Shown in pieces: positions 37,094 through 50,452 of a DNA stretch of 64,000 nucleotides. The first letter of the stretch is position 1, and each line of letters begins with the position of its first letter. The DNA comes from Annona cherimola. Taxonomy: Eukaryota > Streptophyta > Magnoliopsida > Magnoliales > Annonaceae. The DNA lies in assembly GCA_030490835.1 (NCBI GenBank), contig CM059975.1, positions 34,008,133-34,072,132 of the forward strand, written 5' to 3'. The notes below the pieces were generated by a model. It ran no database searches. It was not told the DNA's origin and saw only the letters and a list, made by a program, of their open reading frames with translations. The position numbers and the translations under genes are program-made.

Positions 37094-37475
37094 GGATTTT
37101 GATTCTATGTACCTGGGTGTACTTAATTTTGGTGCACCTGGGTGGAAATACCTATTTTTTAATATTATTTTTGAAAACTTTTTATACAATTGTTAATCTA
37201 GGTATATTTAACATGTGTATTATCAATTTTTACTATTTTTGGAGATTTTTAGATATTTATTTTGGATTTTTAAAGATCAGTGGCGTTTTAGTAAATTTAA
37301 ATTACTAAAAATGCTACTGATTTTTAAAAATTCAAAATAAATATCTAAAAATTTCCAAAAATGGTAAAAATCAATACACATGTTAAATACATCTAGATTA
37401 ACAATTTTGTAAAAAATTTTCAAAAAAATATATAAAAAGTAGGTATTTGCACCCACGTGCACTGGATCAATTTCC
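37094..37475. mobile_element. Mutator-type MITE with 9-bp target duplication
   Basis: Starts GGATTTTGATTCTATG and ends TGCACTGGATCAATTTCC. The arms are about 180 bp, inverted around a centre near 37293, so it is almost all arm. AAAATGTAA stands exactly at both flanks (37085-37093 and 37476-37484). A 9-bp duplication with long arms is the signature of Mutator-like elements. No transposase. Confidence 0.88.
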
Positions 37476-37767
37476 AAAATGTAATGGAGTTTTACTTATA
37501 TCCAAACAGCCCTTTATCTCATCGTATTTTTAATTATTTTTCACATATTCTTATATAATTATTTTATTTTTTTAATAATTTTTATATAGTTACATATACA
37601 ATTAACATATCTATTTTATTTTTATTTTCTTTGCTCTTTGTTATTATCCAGTTATATCACAACATTTTATACTAATTTAAAAACTTATATACTAAGAACT
37701 TTTTATCCAAAATTTTATTACTTCCCAAGCACATCCTAAGCTATTTAAATTTTTATTACATACATAT

Positions 37768-39372
37768 TTAGTTTATTCATGGTGCCAAAAATTTTGTAGT
37801 AAATTCGTAAGTATAAGAAGGGATTAAATAAGATGAAAAATTGAACAAGGAAATTAAATAAGGATAACTTATTGTATATTTGAAAATGAAAAATTATATT
37901 AATAGTAAAAATGATAGAAATGAGGTTCTATGCATTAAAAAAGTAAGGGACTATATTTAGTTTATTCATGGTGCCAAAAATCATGTACCATATTAGTAAG
38001 TAGAAGAAGGGATAAAATAAGATGAAAAATGGAACGAGGAAATTAAATAAGGATAAGTTGTTGTTGTTGATTATACACTTTATTAAGAAAAATTAATTTT
38101 ATTTTGATGATTAACAAACCATTGAAATATCATTAAAATGGATCAAATGAATATGTGTAAGTGTGTTCAAATATTTTATCTCCAATTATATGTATAAAGA
38201 TGAAAATGTAAAATAATTTAAGTTTCAAGAGCTCAAGTCCTTATGTTGTAAGTTCAGCAAAGTGAAGTCTCAGCTTAAGTTAACTTCACTTGCGACTTGG
38301 AAAGTCTCAGCTCAAGTCGACTCCACTTTCAACTTCGGACAGACAACAAAGTGAAGTCTCAACCAAAGTTGACTTCACTTGCGACTTGGATAAAGTTTCA
38401 ATCGAAGTTGACTTCGCCTGCGACTTCAAAGGCAAAAAAATGGACAACAAGTGGATAACAAATTTTAGCCAAGTAAAGTCGTAACTCAAGTCGACTTCAC
38501 TTATTTCAAGTCAACTCTATTCATTCCAAGTTGACTCCACTTGCGACTTCAAGTTATAACAGTTGAAAACTCGAACATTGGAGCATTACATGCATAATAA
38601 CTACCACTCTAAGGGCTAGATCTTCTTTTCCTCTATAAATATCATTGAAGTATAAACATGAAGGAAGAAGAGAAATACAGGATGAGCTTACACATTCCAA
38701 TATTCAAGATTGTTGATATCATTTGAACAAATATTGAAGCTTCAAGTACTACTACTTCAAGTGAGCTAACAAGATCATCTTCTTCACATAACAAGGAGCT
38801 TCCGGAGCAAATTGATTACACGTTGTAAAGTCTATTTTATTTTGGATTATTGCCTTGGATCGGTGTTAGAGACCAAATTGAAGAAGAAGCAAAATAGAGA
38901 GTTAGTTTGAATTTGTCTCACCGGCAGTTTAGACTTGGTTGGTTGGAGTTGGTCTCACCAATAAGTGATTATTATATATGCCCTATAGAGCTAAAATCTA
39001 GAAGAGAGCAAATGCTCTAATTGTATTGAATATATAATAGTGGAACCCAAGATATAGAGGGTGTGCGAATGGAAGAATAAAATAGGGAGGTTGTCTAAAC
39101 TATTATATATTGTTGTCTCTTGTGTGGTTTGATTGTTTGTATTTTATATTCTATTTGCATAATCTTATTCTATTTCTTTGCACGTTTCATTATAGGGGCC
39201 TTATTTCTCAACGGGTTATATTCAAAAATACCGAAAGAATTTTAAAGAATCAAATTCACCCATCATCTCTTGAGTTTTGCCACAAACTCGGGACCAACAG
39301 TTGCGTATTTGAAAATAAATTTTTTTATTAATATTAAAAATGATGTTATATGCATTAAAAAATGAGAGTATA
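37768..39372. repeat. About 187-bp tandem duplication split by a solo LTR
   Basis: TATTTAGTTTATTCATGGTG begins one unit at 37768 and a second at 37955. The second unit is interrupted at 38061 and resumes at 39300 (GTATTTGAAAATAAA matching GTATATTTGAAAATGAA), ending near 39372. Confidence 0.8.
38062..39299. mobile_element. Solo LTR, family A, inverted copy
   Basis: Starts TGTTGATTATACAC and ends CTCGGGACCAACA. It is flanked by GTTGT (38057-38061) and GTTGC (39300-39304). Its reverse complement aligns with 35637-36930 over the whole length, including the TTCGAGTTT-type end, the ATCATTTTAATGA-like block and the GAAGTCGACTT cluster. It was inserted into a local tandem duplication, whose intact neighbour gives the pre-insertion sequence. 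Confidence 0.87.
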
Positions 39373-39475
39373 TATTTTATTTACCTACCATTGAGTCTTT
39401 TGTTTCAAAGGACACGAGACTTTTGAATGGAACTTGTATCGTCATTTATAAGATAGTTTTTTTTTTAGTTTTAAT

Positions 39476-39761
39476 AGTATGTTTAGGAAGTGATAAAATA
39501 TTTGGATGAAAATTTTTTAGTACAAAAATTTTTGAATTGAAATAAAATGATATAATATGATAGATACAATGATAAAAAATAAAAAGAATAAAGTTAAAAT
39601 AGATAAATTAGATATAAAGTAGTTGTGTAGAAATAATTGAAAAGTAAAGTAATTATACATAAAGATGTAAAAAATAGTTAAAAATAAAATTATAAAGAAC
39701 AGAAAGTTTTTGATTAAAAAGTTTTAGTTTAATATTTTTCATATATTGTCAAACATACTCC
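39476..39761. mobile_element. Tourist-like MITE
   Basis: Starts AGTATGTTTAGGAAGTGATA and ends ATTGTCAAACATACTCC. Confidence 0.65.
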
Positions 39762-40207
39762 ACATCAGCTTTCTCAATTCAAAATGCAATTTTTTATATT
39801 TTCAATATAATTTTTTTTCATTTTCAATCTACACTCTCCCATTCGTACACCATTTTACGGTTTTTTTATTTTATTTTTGTGTGTGTGGGGGAGGGGGGGA
39901 GGATGAAAGGCCTGCCGTACTCTACGACCTCCACTTGATGAAACTTTGAACACACTTTATGCACTGTGAGCATGCCATGCATGATTTAAGAAAGGTGTTG
40001 GGTGTGTTCGATAAAGGGGAAAAGAAAACTATTTTTCCCTACTTCCACCTTTTTTAGAGATTTATGCTAATGATACCGGGAAATCTTTTGAGCAATTCGA
40101 GGGACCTCCTTCGGATTTGGGATTCGATGCTGCGGCAGAAAACGGTCGCCTTTTTCGAAACAGGGAGGGAAAGTTGAAGTGGCCGGAGCGAGTAGAGAAC
40201 GAGAAGA

Positions 40208-40238
<31 letters not shown>

Positions 40239-40251
40239 AGGGAAGAGCGAG
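39762..40251 (+). promoter_or_regulatory. ATR promoter and 5' UTR
   Basis: Base composition shifts from AT-rich to balanced at about 40080. A (TC)14 tract at 40211-40238 ends 13 bases before the ATR start codon; such pyrimidine-repeat leaders are common in plant genes. A G-rich block lies near 39885-39900 (GGGGGAGGGGGGAGG). The transcription start is probably 40080-40200, inferred only from composition. Confidence 0.5.
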
Positions 40252-43200
40252 ATGGCGAACCTATCTAGCCTCATCCACGAGCTTCGAGAACGAATCGCGG
40301 CTTCGTCCACCTCATCCCAACCTGGAGACAATCCAGACCCTCTCGACACTCGTTTCCGTTCTGTTCTTCCCAACCTCCTCCATGCTTACGTCATCCCTTC
40401 TTCTACAGGTACCTGCCTTTTTCTCACTCTCTGTCCAAACTACGCAACTAATCTACCATGCATCTCCATTCCTCCCTTGCAGCGAATGAGCGCGAAGTGA
40501 CTGCAGTCCTGAAGCTGCTCTCCCACACAGCCAGGAACTTCCCCGGCGTCCTTTTCCACGGAAAGGCCAGCGTCGTACTCCCCATCATCGGCCGCATCCT
40601 TCCCTTCTTTGCAGAGCCTGCTTTCGTGTACGTTCCATTCAACCATGCCAAATGTGTTGCTTGTGGGTCCATTTAAAAGTGCATTGCTATCTGGAAATGT
40701 TTGTGTAGCACCTTCGGTTAATGCTCTATCTTCTGCTATTGTATTAAAGATTCCATCTCGTTGGCTTAATTATCCGCTTTGCCAAAATCACCAATTTGGG
40801 TGCCTCCGAGTATTAGCTAACTTATCAGTTTATCTTGTGTTTGATGAATTGCTTAGCCCACGAAACCATGTTATTAGAATTCACATCATTGTTGAACTTG
40901 AATCGGAGTTATAATACATTGAAGTAGGTATCATGCATGCTACATCTTCTATCTGGCATCACAAGTCAGATCGGTTCCAATGGGATGCTTAAGTTTGTTA
41001 TATTGGTTTGTGTTACTTGTCTGCAAGAAACCAACGCAAAATTAATTCTTAGTAGTACTGAAAATTCTATATTATTTGTTTCCTGTGAAATTCTGAATTT
41101 CTGAGCATGTTTTGCAGTGTATTTTGCCACTACAAGACGTTACTTTTCCTTTAGGATGCCAAGCATCTTGGATCTTTTTAGAATTTCCCTGTCATTCATG
41201 CAACTTGCATTTTGTTCACAACAATATGTGAATTGACTTAAGACATGATTTGTATTTTTAGCTCTCGACATGGGCTGATTTTTGAGACAATTTCTTCTCT
41301 TCTCTCATTACTCCGATCTGGAGATCGAGAATCATATCGTCAGTTTTTCTTGGATGCAATGCTGGTCATTGAAGGTATGCATCTACAATCCCAGCAGATC
41401 CTGCTCAGAGTTATGAGAATTTTTTTAGTTTCTGTGTTTCCTTTTGCTGCTTGTTCTTTTTTGTCTTTTCTCTGCATTATCTGCATTCTTCTATTTCCAA
41501 GGTGGGTGGGATTCAGATTTTTTGTGAAATACTGAAGTTTGCTTTTTTTTTTTTTTTTCAACAGATCTTTTATCATTGGTGTCATTTTATGCGGACAAAT
41601 TGACTGTTGTTGCATCCAACACAATTTCATTGAGGTCTTTCTGTGAATCTTTTCATGGAATATCCAATGATCCATATGTTTTCAGTGATCTTCCGGCATG
41701 CTGCAAGCCCAGAGATGGCCCAGGTGTACTAATTGATCTCTCAGAAAAACAGAGGTGGAGGACTTTTGCCACTTGGATTGTCAAGATCCTAGGCAAATGT
41801 CTGACGGAAGGAACCCTTTATGTGGAAGGGCTTATGAATGCATCATTTGTATCTGCTACTTGTACTTTGTTATGCCATGGAGATGCTGCTTTGCACATGG
41901 TAGGTTTTGTTTGATTATTGTTGTAATGTTTCTATGCTTTTATTATTTAGTTGACTCATGAATTATCCAAAAGATTACCTCTTTTTTTCAGTTCTCTGAC
42001 GTTCTAAATTTTGTGGAAGGCATGCTTTGACTTCCTGCGCATTACAACAGCATTAATGAACAAAGAAATTGTTCCTAAAAAGAAACTTATCCAATCAATC
42101 TTATGCATATTGGGTCAAGATGAAAAGGAGCTTCCATTGTTCAGGTAAGTCACGCAATGCTGGAGCCTTCTTGCAGCTTGTTGAGTGGACATCTTATTTT
42201 TGCTAGCCAATGTAGTATTAAGTCAATACATTTAAACAAGGGTTATGAACCTTTGTAACTGGTTGGACTGGTTCATCCCATGTGAGCTGCGAGTTTTATA
42301 TTTGAAAATTTTTATTAGATCCCTATCAATAATATTTTCCTTTGTGTGTTTATTATATCAACGAAAAATCAACCATATTGAAAACATTCATACATTATCT
42401 TTCCATTTTCAAAGTTTAATAGTTATATATTCAACTCAAATGGGTTGTATTTTTTAAAAAACATATGTATTTCCAAGAAAAGTAATTTTCAGAATTTAAA
42501 TAAGTATATATTTTCAATGTCAATGGATTGAATTTGATAAAAGACCTTTTCAAAATATTACATCAGGTTTTATTGGATCATAATCCTTTGAAAAATGCTA
42601 TAATTTCTCAAATTACTCAAATTGTTGACATTTAAGTGGTTTGCCCGCTAATGAACATGTTTTTTTATTGTGTCAAGAAACATCCAGTTGGTAATTACAT
42701 TGTTATTCATTTTGCTTGGAGCCTAACAAATATGTTATTTGGATTCAGATCTTCTACTTGTCCTCTGTGTTTTGGAAGTATTTATCATCTTTCTAGAAAA
42801 TGAGTTTCCAGTCAACAGCTCCTATTTTAGAGGGGTGATTTTATACGGCCGGGCGCATGGGGGACAGCCATGCGTCCGGCCAAAAAACATATGTTTTTAT
42901 TTTTTTTTGATTTTTTTTATAAACAGGCAGAGCTAGGTGTATTTAACTTATAAATCTAGTTTTACCATTTTTGGATACTTTTAGGTTTTTTTTTTTGATT
43001 TTTAAATACAGTGGCATTTTTGTAATTTTCTGACTCGTGTTTATAAAAAAAATAAAAAAATATGTTTTTTGGCCGGATGCATGGGGGCAGCCATGCGCCC
43101 AGCTGCACCCGAACACCCCTCCCTATTTTACTAGTTGAGGTACTTGATGATAATTTTTATAATCACTGTGTCAGTTGAAAGGTAATCATGGCATATGCTT

Positions 43201-46200
43201 CTATTAAGTTTTGCATGATATTGGATTTCAAATCTTACAGAATATGACAGAAATTGATGGAATTTGTACTCAAATTTTCATCTTTTATTTCATTTTCTTC
43301 TTTGTTGAGTGAGGACAATTTAGTTAATGGCTCCAGGTGATTGGTTAAAAGAATTTACCTTGTGTATCCATGCTGGCTGTTGATGGCCTAATACTTTCAT
43401 TGGATGATCAAGATATTACATACTCAGAAAAGCTGTTGTTGAGTTCAATTTCATGAATATATATTTTGCATTTAGTCCAATTTTTTCTATTGTTGGTTTT
43501 TAGTTGCTAATTTAGCAGTTGTAGAAATTTATATATATTGTTGGTATGCACAGTTATGGTGCCATGAAACAGAGAATTTTGAATTTGTTTGAGCTATATT
43601 CACCTTGTCATAAAATGAATTTTATGGCCATCATGTATAGTAAGGGATCATGGAAGCAAGACTTTTGGAAAAACCATTTCTTGTAAAATCTTCCCAGTGT
43701 AGATATAGAAATTTAAAGTTTAACCTATACACTCGGTTTACAAATTGGTGCTCAGTTCTGGTAACAATCAATACTATTTGTCACAATGATTTGAGAGGTA
43801 TGCTAGTAATTTTCACTTGGTATTTTCCAACATTATCTGCTTTGGTGCTAGTCCATAAATTATCCATGAAAAGAAGCTTTTTATTTGTATTTTAGATGTC
43901 ATAACTAATATAATTATTGATAATATATTGAAATTAGCACCAATGATGTCTTTTTTTTCTCAATACGATGGATAAATTTCGTAAATTGGTAAAAAAATTT
44001 GAATCTAATATGTAGATTTAAGCATGAAGCTACATAAAAAATGATGGGTGGATTCATTAGATTTTGATTTAAGTATCATGAGGCATATGTTGAAAATTTC
44101 CCTAAATCAATTATTTGATCCAATTTCTAATGTTGTTCGATAACAAATTAGTGATATTGTTAAGAATATTTTACTGCTGAATTTGTTTTGTATAGTCAGG
44201 AACAATCTGGGAATTTTTACGTAAAACTGATGAGTTTGATGTTGACCTATGTAGGGTGTGTTTGGGAAGTGGAAAAAAATGGGGAAAGTTTTTAAAATTG
44301 ACAAGGTAATGATATGATATAATAGGGATAATGATTAAAACTAAAGTGCATACAGTTGAAATAGGTGGGTTAGTTGTATGGGAAGATTTAAAATCGAAGA
44401 GGAAAAAGAATTTCCCCCCTTTCCCAAACGCACCTGTAATTTTTTTTTTTGAGGCACAAACACACCTGTAATTTGATTTTTATAGGTTTAGAGAGACTCA
44501 TTACGTGTTATAATATAACTCTTCATGAAAATAGATTATATAAATTGATTAATTAATTTCTAAGGTAGTTGTTTAATTGTTTATTTTTATGTTATGAGCA
44601 GAATTGCTCTACTCTATGCTTCTTTATATGAGATTTATCTGTAATGTGTATGCGTTTACTCTTCTTTTGCCATCATTGTATACTAGTGGATATATTTTCA
44701 TTATTCATTAAATGTTGGCATTTAAAATAATTTTAGTTCTAAATTTATATATTGTGCTCAGTTTACCTTAAATGTTTTAGCGAAAATTTTAGAGATATTT
44801 TTGCTTATACCTATAATTTTTCATACAAATAGCATTTACGCCTGTGATTTGAAACTTATTGCAAATACTCTAAATGATTTTTAAAATATTTTCAGGCATG
44901 CCTATGGCAAGCATGAACTTCTTATTTTTTAAAAATCAGAATGCTTTATGATAAATCCAAACCATCTATTAGATTTATTAACTTGAATTTTTTAATGCAT
45001 CAAAAATTACTTTGATTGGATATCTTGGCATGCTATAGTTGATTTTAAAATCATTTATTTTTATTAGGGCCTACCAATTTATTCAATCAAGGTGATTTTT
45101 CGTAAATTTGCATTGATAAACACAATGGATAGTTTGGATTTACCAAAAAATATTTTGATTTTGTAAAAATCAAGCGATTAACATTTGTCATAGGCATTAC
45201 TACAAGTATTTTAAAAATTCTTAGATGTATTGCAGTAAGTTTTAAATCATAGGCATAAATGCAAATTGTGTGAAAAATTATAGGCATGAGCACAAATATC
45301 TCAAAATTTAAAAAATTGTCCAATTTTTAATTTATCTGTATCTTAGCCATGAAATTTAATAAAGTAGATATTATAATAGAGGCTAGTGAGAAGTCCCTTT
45401 GGGGGGGGGGGGGGGGTGGGTGGGGGGTGGTTTGCAATGGGTAAAAGATGGGAGAAGTTTCATTTTCTCCTTTTTCCAATCCACTTTTACTTGATGCAAC
45501 ATGGAACTACCTTTCTAGTCTTAGTATTTTCTCATTATTACTATTGATACTTTCAGCTAAGAAGCTTATCTATTTTATCCTTATCAATTTGATTTTCATT
45601 TATTTCCCCTATCCTATGATAAAATTCCTTCATTTGCCTCCCATTTTCCAAAATTTGCTTGTTTCTCCTCTTTTACACCTCTTTTTGCAAATTCAAAATG
45701 GATGGTAATTAGGAGCAGTGAAAACACTCTTTCAATAGAATAAATATGCAGGTTCTTTGACAGATAGGAAGACTATTCTGCTTCTGCTTTTCAATTTCAG
45801 ATTTTTTTTCATTCTTTGAAACTATTCTTCTTCTGCCTGTTGACCTGAAGTTCTTTTTCATTCTTCTTCTGCATGTCAGGTCAGCTCAATTCTCATGCTC
45901 TTTAATTTTTTTTTTTCCTGTGACAGAAGCGCAGTGTATGATTCCTCCTTGGGTGCATGCTTTCATATACTGCATTCTAGCTGTCAAGATGATGTTGTCA
46001 GGTTGACAGCTGGAGACACAGTTGATGTATTCTCCCAATCAATACAGAGCACAGATAGTACAGAGCTTAAGGTTATTGTAGCTCATCATTTCCTCATCTA
46101 ATTAAATAGCCATTTTTTTCCTGTTTCTTTTGGAGGAATTTAATGTTTTCCAAGATTTTGATTGAAATAATTGCATTTTCTCTTCAGGTTGCAATGTGCT

Positions 46201-49200
46201 CTGCCTACACAAGGATTGTGAGAATATGTCCTCCCCATGTATGGAGGCCTGGACTCCTCATTGATATGCTCTGCTCTTTGAAACCCTGCTATGCTTTTAT
46301 TGATTGTATTCATGCAGTGATGGGTATACTTGGTCCTAGTATCATTGGGGAAGATGTGGCTGGTGATAGTATTAGGGGCCTATCATCTATTGGTAAGGTT
46401 ATTGCCTGTAAGGTGGGAGAGAAGCGACTGGCTGATGACGTGGAAGGTCTGCAAAGAAAGCGCCAAAAGATAGAGGGGTTGAAAGTTGTTGCCAATGTTA
46501 ATGTTAAAGTTGATGGTGAATTTACTGGAAAACTTTCACATGAGCGTGACAAAGAGTACACAGATAACATGGGGGGGTTACTCTTCTCATTCGTTGGCTT
46601 TCTAAAGCCAGGTGACTTCAAAGATGGTGTTTTGAGACCAGAAACTTCATTAACAGCTCTTAGCATGCTCTGCATTGTCTTCTGCAACCATGCAAGGACC
46701 AAATTGGCAATTACTATTTTCCAACAAATGCGTGTCTGGATGCCTTGGATACATGACCAGGTTACTACATCATGAATAACACTAGCAAATGCAAAATTAC
46801 AGAAGTTTTATTGTATCCTATTAATATGATTGATATTTATCTTTCAGAGGAAGGAGAGTGCACTCACATTTGATTTATCCATCTATTTGGAAGCAGTTCA
46901 CAACATGTTGCTTATGCATAGTAAGCAATCAACCTGGTCTCACTAAATTACCTGCTTTCATCAACTACAGTGGAACTTATGCTTTGGTGTTTGCTGGTCA
47001 TTTACCTTTTTCCTTCAGTGTCAGTTTTTTTTCCCCTTTTTTCTTTAAAACATGATGCCTTTCTCCTGAACTTGAGTTGACTGCATCATATATTTGTCAG
47101 GTTATTATTATCTTAATTGATGGTATGTGCTTATCTTATGTCCGTTTTTTATTTTTATTTTTATTTTTATTTTGGGACAAGTTGTTTGATGTGAAATGCT
47201 TCAAGTTTTGATCGATCTTGTATCTGTCTACTGCGTCAATGGCTTGCCCAGACCCCAAAGGGTGATTACTGTCTGCTTATCAGGTGATCTCAACATTTGT
47301 GTGTAGGGGGGACTTGTGGCCCCATTTACCACACTCCTAAAACGTGAGGCTTAACTTAGAATACTTGGGCTTCATCTGCATGGCTTACACCGTGAAGTAC
47401 AGTTTTACTGCTGCTGTTGAAAAACCTGTTTGGATGGATAAGTTCTGTCGCATGGATTCTCATGTGTCAAATATCCTGTGAAAGCATTGTTGGGAGCAAT
47501 TTGAAATTCCTCTCCTATTACAGCTTTACTCAATGGGTGGGACGTTGAGCATATTGCTTGGCCAAACAAAGCCTTAGTGTTACATTCAAATCAAGTTCTT
47601 TATGATCCCTTCTGATGAGTCGCTGGTTTGGATGTAAAAATTAAGCGACGTTTGATCCTGTGTCATTGTTTTATAAAGCTCATTCTTATTCATTCGATCA
47701 CTACAGCTTGTGGGAGCTTGCAGCTTTGAGACACTGTATTCTTATATGATACCAATGCCTTTCCTTAACACAGGCTCTCTTCGGGCAGACATTTGGCTTT
47801 TTGAAGATGAGTATGATGGCTGCCTGCAGAGCTCAGATGCCTCAAGCTGTGACCAGCTTGCTCTGACAGACTTTATGCAAGTCGTGCTAAAATTTCCATG
47901 GAGTCATTCTCTTCTGATTTCTCAAGCGCATTCACTCTCAAAAACAAAATGCTTATCTATGCAAATTTTCTCTAAGGTTTGTGGTAGATTAAAAGTTCAA
48001 AATCTTCAACTCATGGACTTGGCTCTTTGTGATGAAGCTGAAGAAGTCAGAGCTGAAGCCATTATTTCTCTGCCAGTAGTTATCTTGTTTTCAGGAACTA
48101 GTTTAATTTCACAAGTGTTTGGAAGAATGGAGTAAGTTAATTTCTGCTTTCTCATTTCTAACGAGCTCTTATGTCACTGTCTTGGAGGTTATATGGACAA
48201 ATTGCATGAGTCAAATCACTTATCTTGGTTTCTGCACTATATGCTTCTGAAATTATCCAAGAGTCAAGAAGCATTGTGGAAGAATTACAATTTACAAATT
48301 AGAAAATTCATGAAAAACTGGTGCAGCATTTTCTGTTTTTAAATTTGTTTCCCAGTAGTGGTTCCTTAAAATTTCAGGGATTTTAGTTTTCAAGAGCATT
48401 TGCAATCTGTTCATTTGTGCCCAGCATTTACTTATGTGTACCAGTATTTTCTTCCCGGAAAATTTTTTCTCTCCGTTTGTTGCTAATATTTTATTTTATT
48501 GTTTCTTAATTTGCAGGTCCCTTGGCAATGACAAATCTAATCTGGTTAATAAAATGGTTCCCTATTCCATTGGTTACCTGTCATGTCTTCATTCATTGCA
48601 TAATCCTGTTAAGGATCCATGCGAAAATTCTTGCAGACTCTTCTCTAATGACTATGTGAAACACACAGACACATTGAATCTCTTGTTGGACAAGTTCTGG
48701 TGTTCACAATGCAACAGAAGAATTTCACATAATCAACTTCAATATTCGAATGTGCCACAGATTGTTCAGGGTCATGCTGTGGTTCTTGATTTTGACATTG
48801 CTCGTCTTCATTCTCTCCTTTTTAAGCTTCTTCATGATGATTCATCTGAGGAGGTTCAAGTTACCAGTGTTGGAATAATTTCACGTGTCCTCAAACATAC
48901 CACTAATGATATTCTGATTGCAACAAGAGTCCAATGGATACAGTGTATTGAGTATTTACTCGTCCACAAGAAGAGGGCTGTAAGAGAATCATTTTGCACA
49001 CAGATTAGTAGCTTCCTTGAGGGTTACATTCTTGACAGCTTATTTGTTGATGGGGAATCATATGGTAAAACAAAAGAACAGAAATTTCTGGACCAACTGA
49101 AGCATGCTTTATCTTCTACTGAAGATGCCCAGATTCTTGAGACTCTTTTGGAATCAACAGCTGAGATTATGAATGCTGTTGATATCCATGGGCAGCTTTT

Positions 49201-50421
49201 CCTATTTGCACTTATTTTATTGGTTGATCAGCTTGACAATCCTCATGTGATTGTGAGGATGACAGCATCAAGACTAATCCTTAGATCATGCTTTTTCCAC
49301 CTTGGAGGAGGATTTGATCTGATCCTTTCCAAGTTTGTGCATATGCGAGATGAGCTGTTTGATTATCTCTGCATCAGGCTCGTGAGTCGTCCAGTAATGA
49401 TTCGAGAGTTTGCAGAGGCTGTTGTTGGTATTGAGACTGAGGAGCTTATCAAGAGAATGATTCCTGTTGTTCTTCCAAAGCTCGTGGTTTCACATCAGGC
49501 TAATGATCAATCTATCATCAATTTACACGAGTTGGCAAAGTATTTGAATACAGATTTGGTACCATTGACTGTTAATTGGTTACCTAAGGTTCTTGCTTTT
49601 GCTTTTCTCCGAGCAGATGGACAGGAATTGCACTCTGCTTTGTATTTTTATCATATCCAAACTGGATCAGATAACAAAGAAATTTTTTCTGCTGCTTTAC
49701 CAGCACTTCTTGAAGAACTTGTTTGCTTTCATGGTGATGGTGAACTTGAGGTGACTAATAAAAGGTACTGCAGATTATGCTAGACTTGAAAACTATTTTT
49801 CTTCAAAGGGAACAAAATAGATAGTGTGTTGGTCAAGCGATCAAGCCAATTGAGCCATGGTTCTGCATAATTTTCTCTCAGTTCAGATACTTCTGTATTC
49901 ATTTTCAGGAAGTGCAGAATGGAAATTGTCAAGATTTTGTGATTAAAGATGGTTCTTTGTTTAAGGGTTTTAAAAGGAAAATTCTATAAGACTGCGATTA
50001 GACCTGCTATGCTTTATGGGATAGAATGTTGGGCAGTTAAAGAACAACACGTACAAAAAATGAATGTTGCAAAAATGAGAATGTTGAGGTGGATGAGTGG
50101 TAAAACAAGAAAAGATAAAATTAGGAATGAAATAATTCAAGAAAATCTAAAAGTGAGACTAATTTGTGATAAAATAAGAGAAAATAGATTAAGATGGTTT
50201 GATTATGTTAAAAGGAGGTCCGAAACAGCATTGGTTAGGGTGACAGAGTCTATCCAAGTAGAAGGTGGTAGGAGAATGAAAGGAAGGCCCAAAAAAACAT
50301 GGATGGAAGTAATTAAACAAGATTTAAAAATATTACAAATTACTGAAAATTTAGTCTTAAATCTCCAAGAATGGCGCAACAGAATCCATGTAGCCGACCT
50401 CACCTAGGTAGGAAATTACTT

Positions 50422-50452
<31 letters not shown>

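Noticed and set aside
35637..39299. A single 3.7-kb foldback transposon
   Set aside because: Each arm has its own TG...CA ends and its own 5-bp target duplication, so these are two separate solo LTRs.
47230..47480. Organelle DNA or an extra ATR exon
   Set aside because: The balanced composition drew attention, but no protein or organelle gene could be recognised and the splice signals are poor.
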